DNA from: Coriobacteriia bacterium
GTDB taxonomy: Bacteria > Actinomycetota > Coriobacteriia > Anaerosomatales > JAHIQC01
Reading direction: 5' to 3'
Assembly (NCBI GenBank): GCA_030653635.1
Contig: JAURYZ010000254.1
Coordinates: forward strand, 1-7,634
Length of the DNA: 7,634 nt
Both the position numbers and the translations under genes were made by a program. Every line of letters begins with the position of its first letter. Within the stretch, counting starts at the first letter, position 1. Positions 1 to 6,418 of the stretch are shown here, in pieces. Below the pieces are notes generated by a model. It was given only the letters and a program-made list of their open reading frames with translations. It was not told where the DNA came from and searched no databases.

Positions 1-1407
1 GGCAAGTGAGCCTAGGGAATGCAGAGCGTCGAACACCTCATCGGGCACGAGGGCGTCAATTGAGGCCAGGAAGCGTTGGGTCGCTTTCGCGTCAAAGCGC
101 GGAATGTGTCGCCCTAGGTAATCGCGGCCGTGCTTTGCGGCTAGCACATCTTTGCGCGTGACGATGCCTAAGATGCGCTCCTTTTCCATCACTGGGACGC
201 GGCCTATGCCAGCCGTGGCGAGCAGGTGCTCCAGCGCCTGCAGCTCGATGTCAGCGGTGACCGTGACGGGCTCTCTGTCCATGAAACCTCGTACCGGCGC
301 GTGGTCCAAGCCGTGCCGAACCGCCTTGTCGACGTCTTTGCGCGTCACGATGCCCACGAGCAGATCGGCGTCGGTCACCGGCAGGCCTCCATGGCCCCAG
401 CGCGACATCCGCTCCCCTGCCTCGCGCATGGTGTCGTCGGGCCCGATGGTCCGAACGGTCTTGGACATGATGTCGGCGGCTCTGAGCGGAGAGTGAACGG
501 CCACTGCCAAAGCCTCGCGCAGCTGCAGCAGGGCCTCAGGTATGCCCAGCTCACGAAAGCCCGCAGAAGCGGCCTGAGCGTGCCCTCCGCCGCCCATTGC
601 GGTCATCACCGCACCCACATCGACCTCGTGCATGCGGGAACGTGCGACCATCTGCAGGCGCTGAGGCATCTGGACGACCGCGATGGCAACCTTAAAACCC
701 ATGTCCTCGACGATGTAGTGCGTCAGCACGCTCGCCGAATCGACGTACTCGTCACTAGTGGCCGTGCACACAGCGATCTGCTGACCGTTGACGTCCCAGA
801 CCTGCAACGAGGCTGTCAGCTGCTCCAAGAGCGCGTGCTGCTCGGCATCGAGCGTGCGGGATAGGAACTGGTTGAGTACCTCCATGTCCGCACCGGCTGC
901 CATGAGAAACGCCGCCGCGTCGGCATCGTAAGCGGTGGCTCCCGGATACGTCAGCGAACCCGTGTCCTCATGTATGCCCAAGAGAAACAGGCTCGCCTCA
1001 AGCGGAGTGAGTGCGATGTTCCGAGAACGAATCTCGTGAACCAGGATTGAGGTCGTGGAGCCGACATCTTGCGAGCGATCATCCACGCCCGTGAGATCGC
1101 CTTGGGCGGGCGGATGATGGTCATAGACGATGACCTCGACATCAGGTGACAAGGCCACATCCCGGAACTCGCTGATGCGATTGGCGTCGCGCGTGTCGAC
1201 CATGATCAGGCGCGTGACCAAGGATAGGTCCAGGCCGCGAAGTTCCACAAACTCAAGGAAGTCCTGGTGCAGATTGTGAAACGCCCGCACATTCGCATTC
1301 TGTGAGCCGATGAACACTCCCTTGGCACCCGCGAAGAGTTTCGTGGCAGCGACCGTGGCCGCGTACGCATCGAAATCGGGATTCGCATGTCCCACGACCA
1401 GCTGCAC
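1..1407 (-). CDS. DHH-DHHA1-CBS-CBS protein fused to CCA tRNA nucleotidyltransferase / poly(A) polymerase head (C-terminus cut by window edge)
   Basis: I translated this frame by hand; it is open for 469 codons and runs off the left edge. The start is a GTG with AGGAAG nine bases upstream, giving an N-terminus that opens directly into the first DHH motif. Visible motifs: GHANPDFDA (residues 6-14), VDTRD (70-74), DHHP (96-99) and GGGGH (272-276), so a complete DHH plus DHHA1 phosphoesterase module with its metal-binding Asp/His residues. Two CBS domains follow (about 308-365 and 370-428), each ending in the same GIVTRKDV string. The last 30 or so residues resemble the start of the class II poly(A) polymerase head, just before the nucleotidyltransferase GG motif expected outside the window. 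Known long bacterial CCA-, CC- or A-adding enzymes have this order. Likely role: repair or synthesis of the tRNA 3' end, with an added phosphoesterase and a CBS nucleotide sensor. The start lies 15 bases after pdp, so the two are probably cotranscribed. The catalytic half is unseen, so substrate cannot be decided. Confidence 0.88.
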   Translation of the reverse strand, partial: MQLVVGHANPDFDAYAATVAATKLFAGAKGVFIGSQNANVRAFHNLHQDFLEFVELRGLDLSLVTRLIMVDTRDANRISEFRDVALSPDVEVIVYDHHPPAQGDLTGVDDRSQDVGSTTSILVHEIRSRNIALTPLEASLFLLGIHEDTGSLTYPGATAYDADAAAFLMAAGADMEVLNQFLSRTLDAEQHALLEQLTASLQVWDVNGQQIAVCTATSDEYVDSASVLTHYIVEDMGFKVAIAVVQMPQRLQMVARSRMHEVDVGAVMTAMGGGGHAQAASAGFRELGIPEALLQLREALAVAVHSPLRAADIMSKTVRTIGPDDTMREAGERMSRWGHGGLPVTDADLLVGIVTRKDVDKAVRHGLDHAPVRGFMDREPVTVTADIELQALEHLLATAGIGRVPVMEKERILGIVTRKDVLAAKHGRDYLGRHIPRFDAKATQRFLASIDALVPDEVFDALHSLGSLA

Positions 1408-1416
1408 GACGACCCA

Positions 1417-1422
1417 CTTCCT
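1417..1422 (-). promoter_or_regulatory. Ribosome binding site for the DHH/CBS/CCA gene
   Basis: AGGAAG sits directly after the pdp stop codon and nine bases before the GTG at 1407. No ATG occurs in this frame between the pdp stop and the first DHH motif, and the stop at 1423-1425 is in the same frame, so this site supports GTG 1407 as the start. A second in-frame GTG at 1395 would cut into the first beta strand of the DHH domain. Confidence 0.6.
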
Positions 1423-2730
1423 TTACAGCGCGTGAAACAAGGCGGGCGGCTTCACCCGGTGCGAACCTATGTGTACCGAGGCCAACAGGCGCTCCTCGGC
1501 AGAATCGAGCAGATCTTCGCTAGCGGCATATATCATTGCCAGGCGGTCCCCGAGCGCCACGGAATCGCCAACACGAACATCTAGCACGAGCCCTGCGCCC
1601 GGGTCGATCGTGTCGTCTTTGGTGGCGCGACCCGCGCCCATGAGCATCGCGGCGCGACCAACGCCTTCCGTGTCAAAACCGGTGACGAATCCTGCGGACG
1701 TGCACAAGACCGCGCGGCGGCAACGCGCGAGCGGTAGAAGCGATGTGTCATCGACCACACCCGGGTCTCCGCCCTGAGCGGCGATCCACGCGCGCATGGT
1801 CTCAAGCGCCGCGCCTGACGTGATCGCGGCTGTCAAAAGCCTTCGAGCGGCAGCTTCATCGGCCGCGACTCGACCAAGAACGAGCATCTTGGAGCCGAAT
1901 ACGTAACAAAGCTCCGTTAGAGCAGCCGGCCCGTCTCCCCTGAGAGTCTCGATGGCTTCAACGACCTCGAGTGAGTTGCCAACGGCCATGCCGAGCGGCT
2001 GATCCATGTCGCTCATGATGCACACGACATCGCGCCCGAGCGCATGGCCCACACGAGTGAGCTCGCTTGCCAGCTCGCTGGCCTGCTCGCGCGTCTTCAT
2101 AAACGCGCCCGACCCGACCTTCACATCCAACACAATCGCATCGGCGCCGCCAGCGATCTTTTTAGAGATGATGCTGCCCACGATGAGCGGGATGCTGGGA
2201 ACCGTGGCCGTGACATCGCGCAGCGCGTACATCTTCTTGTCCGCAGGGTCGATGTCGGCGGACTGGGCCATAACCGCGACGCCGACGTCGCGCACAGTAG
2301 CCAAGAATTGCTCGGGTGTAAGGGAAATGTGCATTCCGGGAATCGACTCGAGCTTGTCGAGCGTGCCGCCCGTGTGACCCAGGCCGCGGCCAGACATCTT
2401 AGCGACAGGCACGCCGCAGGCAGCGACCAATGGAGCTAAAACGAGCGTTGTGGTGTCAGCCACGCCGCCGGTGGAGTGCTTGTCGACCTTGATTCCAGGT
2501 ATCGAGGACAGATCGAGCACCTCTCCGGAGCGCACCATGGCGTCTGTGAGCCACACGGTCTCCTCGGCATCCAGACCGTTGAGGTATGCGGCCATGAGCC
2601 AAGCGGACATCTGGTACTCGGGCATCTCACCTGCCGAGTAGCCCAGAACGATCCGGTCCATCTGCTCGACGGTGTGCTTGAGACCATCGCGTTTGTGTTC
2701 GATGAGTTCTTCGAAGGTCATCGCGTTCAT
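1423..2730 (-). CDS. pdp: Pyrimidine-nucleoside phosphorylase
   Basis: A 435-residue protein that phosphorolyses pyrimidine nucleosides (thymidine, uridine, deoxyuridine) to free base and (deoxy)ribose 1-phosphate in the cytosol. It has the phosphate-binding stretch KHSTGG (84-89), the family signature SGRGLGHTGGTLDKLE (113-128), and Arg171, Ser186 and Lys190 at the positions known to hold the base in E. coli thymidine phosphorylase. The C-terminal domain has MLMGAGRATKDD, and the length is close to that of the B. subtilis enzyme. Stretches such as GADAIVLDVKVGSGAFMKT and ISKKIAGGADA are closer to Bacillus Pdp than to DeoA, so I favour the broad-specificity enzyme over a strict thymidine phosphorylase; this is from memory of the families. 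The frame is open to 2808, but the ATG at 2730 has a good ribosome site and starts 16 bases after deoB, whereas the longer start would overlap the deoB end. DeoB would use its sugar-phosphate product. Confidence 0.93.
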   Translation of the reverse strand: MNAMTFEELIEHKRDGLKHTVEQMDRIVLGYSAGEMPEYQMSAWLMAAYLNGLDAEETVWLTDAMVRSGEVLDLSSIPGIKVDKHSTGGVADTTTLVLAPLVAACGVPVAKMSGRGLGHTGGTLDKLESIPGMHISLTPEQFLATVRDVGVAVMAQSADIDPADKKMYALRDVTATVPSIPLIVGSIISKKIAGGADAIVLDVKVGSGAFMKTREQASELASELTRVGHALGRDVVCIMSDMDQPLGMAVGNSLEVVEAIETLRGDGPAALTELCYVFGSKMLVLGRVAADEAAARRLLTAAITSGAALETMRAWIAAQGGDPGVVDDTSLLPLARCRRAVLCTSAGFVTGFDTEGVGRAAMLMGAGRATKDDTIDPGAGLVLDVRVGDSVALGDRLAMIYAASEDLLDSAEERLLASVHIGSHRVKPPALFHAL

Positions 2731-2736
2731 TTGGGG

Positions 2737-2742
2737 CCTTTC
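2737..2742 (-). promoter_or_regulatory. Ribosome binding site for pdp
   Basis: GAAAGG lies six bases before the ATG at 2730, inside the 16-base gap after the deoB stop. It decides against the upstream in-frame ATGs at 2808 and 2763, which lie within the end of deoB. Confidence 0.6.
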
Positions 2743-2746
2743 GTGC

Positions 2747-3943
2747 CTAGCCGACACGGACATCGGACAGAAACGAGGTGCCCTCGCCGCAGCGGCCCGC
2801 CATTCCATAGAAGTCCAGCACAGTCTCGCCGATGTCTGAGAAGGTCTCGCGGATGCCGAGTGGATGGCCTTTCGAAACGCCCTTCATGTACGCGATGAGC
2901 GGCGTATACTCCCGACTGTGGTCGGTGGACTCCGTCGTCGGATCACAGCCGTGATCGGCGGTGAGGATAAACAGGTCGCCGGGAAGCATGGCGTCGAGCA
3001 ACTCCGGTATTCGGGCGTCTACCTGCTCGAGCCCGGCTGCGTAGCCAGCGTAGTCGTTGCGGTGGCCCCAGATCATGTCAAAGTCGACCAGGTTCGCGAA
3101 GACGAAGCCGTTGTCGGATTCATCACGCACGCGGGCCAAAAGGTTGTCGAAGCCATGCATGTTGTTCTCGGAGTGAGGCGACTCGCAGATACCGCGCCAT
3201 GCGAAGATCTCGCCTATCTTGCCGATGCCGTAGCTGGCATGCCCACCCTCGGCGAGTCGGTCGAGCACTGTGGGTTCAAACGGCTCCACAGCGTAATCGC
3301 GGCGCCTGTGCGTCCGCACGTATGCGCCTGTCTCATCCGGACCCGTGAACGGACGCGCGATCACGCGTCCGACCCCGTGCTCGCCTACCAGCATCTTGCG
3401 AGCCATGGTGCATATCTCATAGAGACGATCGATGCTGATGACATCCTCATGCACGGCAATCTGGAACACAGAGTCGGCGCTCGTGTAGATGATCGGCTTG
3501 CCGGTCGCGACGTGTTCGTCGCCGAGCTCTTGGATGATAACCGTGCCAGAGGCCGGGTAGTTGCCCAACCAGCCCAAGCCCGTGAGACGCGTGAACTCAT
3601 CCATGACCTCAGGCGGAAAGCCATCCGGGTACGTGGGAAACGCAGTCATGAGCTTGAGGCCCATCATCTCCCAGTGCCCGGTAGTGGTGTCCTTGCCAGC
3701 CGAAGCCTCGAGGTTCTTGCCCCAGCAGGCGATTGGGTTGTCGACGGGCGGTACGCCGAGGATATCGGTGATGTTGCCCAGCCCCATGGCTCCCAGGTGC
3801 GGCATCGAGACGCCGCCCACGGCCGAGGCTGTATGCGAGATGGTGTTAGTCCCCTCGTCGCCATAAAGATCAGCATCCGGAAGCGCACCAACACCAACAC
3901 TGTCAAGAACGAGAACAATTGCTCGCGGCTGTCTGCCAGACAT
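2747..3943 (-). CDS. deoB: Phosphopentomutase
   Basis: A 398-residue cytosolic enzyme of the alkaline-phosphatase superfamily that interconverts (deoxy)ribose 1-phosphate and 5-phosphate. This links nucleoside phosphorolysis to the pentose phosphate pathway or to deoxyribose-phosphate aldolase. All expected two-metal-site residues are visible: Asp14 in LDSVGVG, the phospho-acceptor Thr (most likely Thr86 in GKDTTTGHWE), Asp289 and His294 in DFDMIWGH, Asp330 and His331 in TADHG, and His342 in TDHSREYTP. These match the ligand set known for the Bacillus cereus enzyme. Length is normal and nothing is missing. The ATG start follows the stop of the upstream ATPase gene by only 2 bases, and I see no strong ribosome site at usual spacing (an AGGG lies too far off), so translational coupling is likely. 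Pdp, 16 bases downstream, makes its substrate. Confidence 0.96.
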   Translation of the reverse strand: MSGRQPRAIVLVLDSVGVGALPDADLYGDEGTNTISHTASAVGGVSMPHLGAMGLGNITDILGVPPVDNPIACWGKNLEASAGKDTTTGHWEMMGLKLMTAFPTYPDGFPPEVMDEFTRLTGLGWLGNYPASGTVIIQELGDEHVATGKPIIYTSADSVFQIAVHEDVISIDRLYEICTMARKMLVGEHGVGRVIARPFTGPDETGAYVRTHRRRDYAVEPFEPTVLDRLAEGGHASYGIGKIGEIFAWRGICESPHSENNMHGFDNLLARVRDESDNGFVFANLVDFDMIWGHRNDYAGYAAGLEQVDARIPELLDAMLPGDLFILTADHGCDPTTESTDHSREYTPLIAYMKGVSKGHPLGIRETFSDIGETVLDFYGMAGRCGEGTSFLSDVRVG

Positions 3944-3945
3944 CT

Positions 3946-5619
3946 CTAAAACACCACCCTGTCTATTTCCTCCAGGGAAGTAATACCCGCGGCGACCTTG
4001 TCCAACGCATCACAGCGCATCGGAATCATGCCGTTGGTAAGCGCGATCTCGCGCAGGCGCTCCGCAGGTGCGTGTTCGAGGAAAGCTACCGTGATCTCCT
4101 CGTCGACCGGCATGATCTCGTACACACCGATACGCCCTTTGTAGCCGGACTGGCCGCACAACTCGCATCCGTTGGGGCCGAAGATCGTTATCTTCTTGGC
4201 TTGGGTCGGTGTGAACCCGGCAGCCAGCAACCGCGAACCGGGAACCTTGAGCTCCTGCTTGCAATGCACGCATAGCTTGCGAACGAGACGCTGCGCAATC
4301 ACGCCGATCAGGCTAGAGGATGTGACGTAGGGCGGAACACCCATGTCGTTCAGTCGCGTCAGCGCACTCGGAGCATCATTGGTGTGAATCGACGAAAGGA
4401 CCATATGGCCCGTAAGGGCCGCTCGCACGGCAATTTCGGCGGTCTCCGGGTCACGGATCTCGCCGACCATGACCACATCGGGATCGGAACGCAGTATCGT
4501 GCGCAGGCCGGCTGCAAAGGTCAATCCGATCTTGGGGTTGATAGCCATCTGCGTGATGCCGGCCATCTGATACTCGATCGGGTCCTCGACGGTGATGATC
4601 TTGGCAGTGGTTTGATTCAAGAGCTGCAGGGCACCGTACATCGTCGTCGACTTGCCCGAGCCCGTCGGACCGGAGATGAACAAAGCGCCGAAGGGCTTGG
4701 TGATCATGCGCTTCAGCGATTTCAGAGCCTCATCGCTCAGGCCAATATCCTCGATCGAGCGAAACGTGAGTTCACTGTTGAGGATACGCAGGGTCAGCGC
4801 TTCGCCGTTGGGGGTGGGCAGGCTGGCGACTCGGATATCGACCGGACGATCGTCGACCCTCAGCGCGATTCGGCCGTCCTGTGGTCTCCTGCGCTCGGCA
4901 ATATCCATCTCGGCCATGATCTTGATGCGGCTGATCACGCCCGGCTTGGCCGCCATGGGCAACTCCATGATCTCGTTTAGCACGCCGTCGATTCTGTATC
5001 GCACAACAAAGCGCTTCGAGCCCGGCTCGATGTGGATGTCACTCGCCTCGGCGCGCACGGCCTCGCGGATAAGCTGGTTGACCAACCGCACGATCGGTAC
5101 ATCTTCGCCGCCGATGGGAGCCAATGTGTCAGCTACGTCGGTCGAAAGCTCCTCGACGGACTCAACGATGTCCTGAAAGGCATCCGATGAGGTGATGAAC
5201 TTGTCGATGGCATGTCGAAGCTGGGATGCGGCCACAACGACCGGTTGCACCCGCATTCCGGTGCGCATCTCCACATCGTCTACCGCTTCGATATCAAGTG
5301 GGTTGACCATCGCGAGCAAGACCTTACCCTGAGCAAAGCCTATGGGCAGGATCGAACGCTGCCTGGCCATCCGCTCAGGAATGAGCGCTGTTGCGGCGTG
5401 ATCGACGGGGTAGGTGGTAAGGATCACGTGCTCGTAGCCCTTCTGGCCAGCGAGAGCTGCGGCCAGTTGATCCTCGGTGACTATGAGCTGTCGAACGAGC
5501 ACCTCGCCCAGTTTGCCGCCATCACGTGCCTGCGCGGCCAGGGCGTCGCTCAGATCGTCTGCAGTGATAAGCCCTGATTCCACCAGAAGGTCACCGAGGC
5601 GTTCTCGGGAGTAATCCAC
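3946..5619 (-). CDS. pilB: PilB/GspE-family type IV pilus or type II secretion assembly ATPase
   Basis: A 557-residue hexameric cytosolic motor that powers pilin polymerisation at the inner membrane. Residues 1-150 form an MshEN-type N-terminal domain: RLGDLLVESGL (7-17) starts a first 24-residue motif and KLGEVLV (36-42) a second. The core holds the Asp box SDIHIE (193-198), Walker A GPTGSGKST (317-325, Lys323), Walker B-type VVMVGEIRD (382-390), and the His box around HMVLSSIHTND (405-415). A zinc-binding pair, CVHC (450-453) and CELC (485-488), is intact; PilB and GspE have this tetracysteine and the retraction ATPase PilT lacks it. The GTG start has AGGAG six bases upstream. No pilC, pilT or pilin gene is next to it, so pilus versus type II secretion or competence use rests on family resemblance. 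It is followed with a 2-base gap by deoB, an unrelated salvage gene. MshEN domains can bind cyclic di-GMP; binding here is inference. Confidence 0.9.
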   Translation of the reverse strand: MDYSRERLGDLLVESGLITADDLSDALAAQARDGGKLGEVLVRQLIVTEDQLAAALAGQKGYEHVILTTYPVDHAATALIPERMARQRSILPIGFAQGKVLLAMVNPLDIEAVDDVEMRTGMRVQPVVVAASQLRHAIDKFITSSDAFQDIVESVEELSTDVADTLAPIGGEDVPIVRLVNQLIREAVRAEASDIHIEPGSKRFVVRYRIDGVLNEIMELPMAAKPGVISRIKIMAEMDIAERRRPQDGRIALRVDDRPVDIRVASLPTPNGEALTLRILNSELTFRSIEDIGLSDEALKSLKRMITKPFGALFISGPTGSGKSTTMYGALQLLNQTTAKIITVEDPIEYQMAGITQMAINPKIGLTFAAGLRTILRSDPDVVMVGEIRDPETAEIAVRAALTGHMVLSSIHTNDAPSALTRLNDMGVPPYVTSSSLIGVIAQRLVRKLCVHCKQELKVPGSRLLAAGFTPTQAKKITIFGPNGCELCGQSGYKGRIGVYEIMPVDEEITVAFLEHAPAERLREIALTNGMIPMRCDALDKVAAGITSLEEIDRVVF

Positions 5620-5625
5620 GTGATG

Positions 5626-5630
5626 CTCCT
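5626..5630 (-). promoter_or_regulatory. Ribosome binding site for the PilB-like gene
   Basis: AGGAG lies six bases before the GTG at 5619. It supports this non-ATG start, which gives the expected N-terminus just before the first MshEN motif. The 51 bases between the small membrane protein gene and this start show no convincing promoter or terminator, so the two genes may share a transcript. Confidence 0.6.
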
Positions 5631-5670
5631 GCCTTCGCTGTGAATGTTGGCAAACAGTCCAGAAGTCTCC

Positions 5671-5955
5671 TTAAGCCCTTCTGCGAAGCGAGCCCAGGAG
5701 CCATTCCCCAATCAAATAGATGGCGACTGAGACAGCGAAGTCCACACTGAACTCGCCACCGTATGGGGTCTTGATGGAGGTGATGCCCACAGGGATCTTC
5801 GCCAAACCAGCGATGTTGAGAACCGCCTGGCCCCAAGCCTGACCGGATAATGCCCCGAAAAAGCCAATCACCAAAGCAGCGGTCATCAGAACAGCAAGTA
5901 CGATGAGCAGATCCATGAGTACGAGCAGAAGCGTGCGAGCGGGCTTGGCTGCCAC
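5671..5955 (-). CDS. Small two-helix membrane protein, function unknown
   Basis: A 94-residue protein that I do not recognise. A short basic N-terminus (AAKPAR) leads into a long hydrophobic segment (about 8-36). A middle stretch (40-68) contains the conserved-looking strings AGLAKIPVGI and TPYGGEFS. A second hydrophobic segment (about 70-90) is followed by a basic end, LRRRA. Basic residues at both ends suggest that both termini are cytosolic, with the middle loop outside. The GTG start is supported by GGGAGG five bases upstream; an overlapping ATG two bases upstream is in another frame that soon stops. Its position just before the pilus-type ATPase makes an envelope or pilus-related role possible, but only the position supports that. 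The codon pattern and hydrophobicity make it a believable gene. Confidence 0.75.
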   Translation of the reverse strand: MAAKPARTLLLVLMDLLIVLAVLMTAALVIGFFGALSGQAWGQAVLNIAGLAKIPVGITSIKTPYGGEFSVDFAVSVAIYLIGEWLLGSLRRRA

Positions 5956-5960
5956 ATGTA

Positions 5961-5966
5961 CCTCCC
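5961..5966 (-). promoter_or_regulatory. Ribosome binding site for the small membrane protein
   Basis: GGGAGG lies five bases before the GTG at 5955. Further upstream, the bases between 5967 and 6052 include CATAAT at about 5990, which might be a -10 element, but I see no matching -35, so I do not call a promoter there. Confidence 0.6.
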
Positions 5967-6052
5967 GTGTGCTGGTATTTCTCTATCGGCATTATGGGGG
6001 TACGAGAGTTTCGGCGCCACCGAGGGCGGTACCGACAGGCGACCGAAAGCGG

Positions 6053-6346
6053 CTAGCGAAGCGAGTCAGAGATGATTCGACCGATCATCTTCTCAGCCAC
6101 TTCCGAACCCGACAGTTGCGGTCCGGCGACCATGGTGCGCGCATGCTCAACGCGCTCATAGCGCGTTTCGGGCAGCGTGGCGCAGGCGGCCTGAACCTTC
6201 TCGATGAGCGCAGCGTTATCCGCACCTAGATGAAACTTGTCGGTGTGGGCGCTATTTGCGCTATCTGATGTATGCAGGTATGCGAGTGCTCGTCGTACCT
6301 GCTCCTCCGAGATAATCATGTCTTGAATGTTATCGGCCGTATTCAC
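6053..6346 (-). CDS. FlgM-like protein (possible anti-sigma factor)
   Basis: A 97-residue soluble protein without membrane segments. The C-terminal half (47-96) resembles the sigma-28-binding part of FlgM: LIEKVQAACATLPETRYERVEHARTM has the family's basic-hydrophobic helix, then a short loop (AGPQLSG) and EVAEKMIGRIISDSL, like the final FlgM helix. The N-terminal part (1-46) is polar and probably flexible, as in FlgM, apart from a short helix ISEEQVRRALAYLH (12-25). In flagellated bacteria FlgM holds back FliA until the hook is built; here no flagellar gene is near, so the partner sigma factor is unknown and the call rests on short similarity. The GTG start lacks a clear ribosome site; the ATG at 6319 (residue 10) is an alternative with no better site. 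A palindrome and a structured leader lie immediately upstream, suggesting regulated expression. Confidence 0.6.
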   Translation of the reverse strand: MNTADNIQDMIISEEQVRRALAYLHTSDSANSAHTDKFHLGADNAALIEKVQAACATLPETRYERVEHARTMVAGPQLSGSEVAEKMIGRIISDSLR

Positions 6347-6360
6347 ACGTTACTTAACGT
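6347..6360. repeat. 14-bp palindrome touching the start of the FlgM-like gene
   Basis: ACGTTA, a two-base centre, then TAACGT: a perfect inverted repeat with 6-bp arms ending at the base before the GTG start. After one mismatch the symmetry continues for two more base pairs on each side. It is suitable as an operator for a dimeric regulator, or in RNA as a small hairpin that would cover the start region. I do not recognise the motif as any named regulator's site. Confidence 0.45.
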
Positions 6361-6374
6361 ATGCGATGTGAAGA

Positions 6375-6390
6375 TTCTGAGGTTCTGAGG
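6375..6390. repeat. Tandem 8-bp repeat able to pair with the upstream leader stem
   Basis: TTCTGAGG occurs twice head to tail on the plus strand (6375-6382 and 6383-6390), so the minus-strand transcript carries CCUCAGAA twice. The same transcript has UUCUGAGG at 6434-6427, which can pair perfectly over 8 bases with either copy. That pairing would use the same bases as the closing stem of the upstream structure. Confidence 0.5.
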
Positions 6391-6418
6391 TCGAGACAGG
6401 CGTCGTGCCAGTGGGGCC

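Noticed and set aside
226..864. A 212-codon plus-strand frame at the left end
   Set aside because: It lies opposite the DHH/CBS coding region, which is clearly real on the minus strand. Its composition (rich in His, Arg, Gln, Leu) is typical of an antisense shadow.
2731..2808. N-terminal extension of pdp to the ATG at 2808
   Set aside because: It would overlap the end of deoB and add 26 residues with no family counterpart. The ATG at 2730 has a well-placed ribosome site and gives the normal length.
2864..3949. A 361-codon open frame on the plus strand opposite deoB
   Set aside because: It mirrors the third-position GC bias of deoB, which has every catalytic residue. The translation shows no recognisable domain and the frame lacks a good ribosome site.
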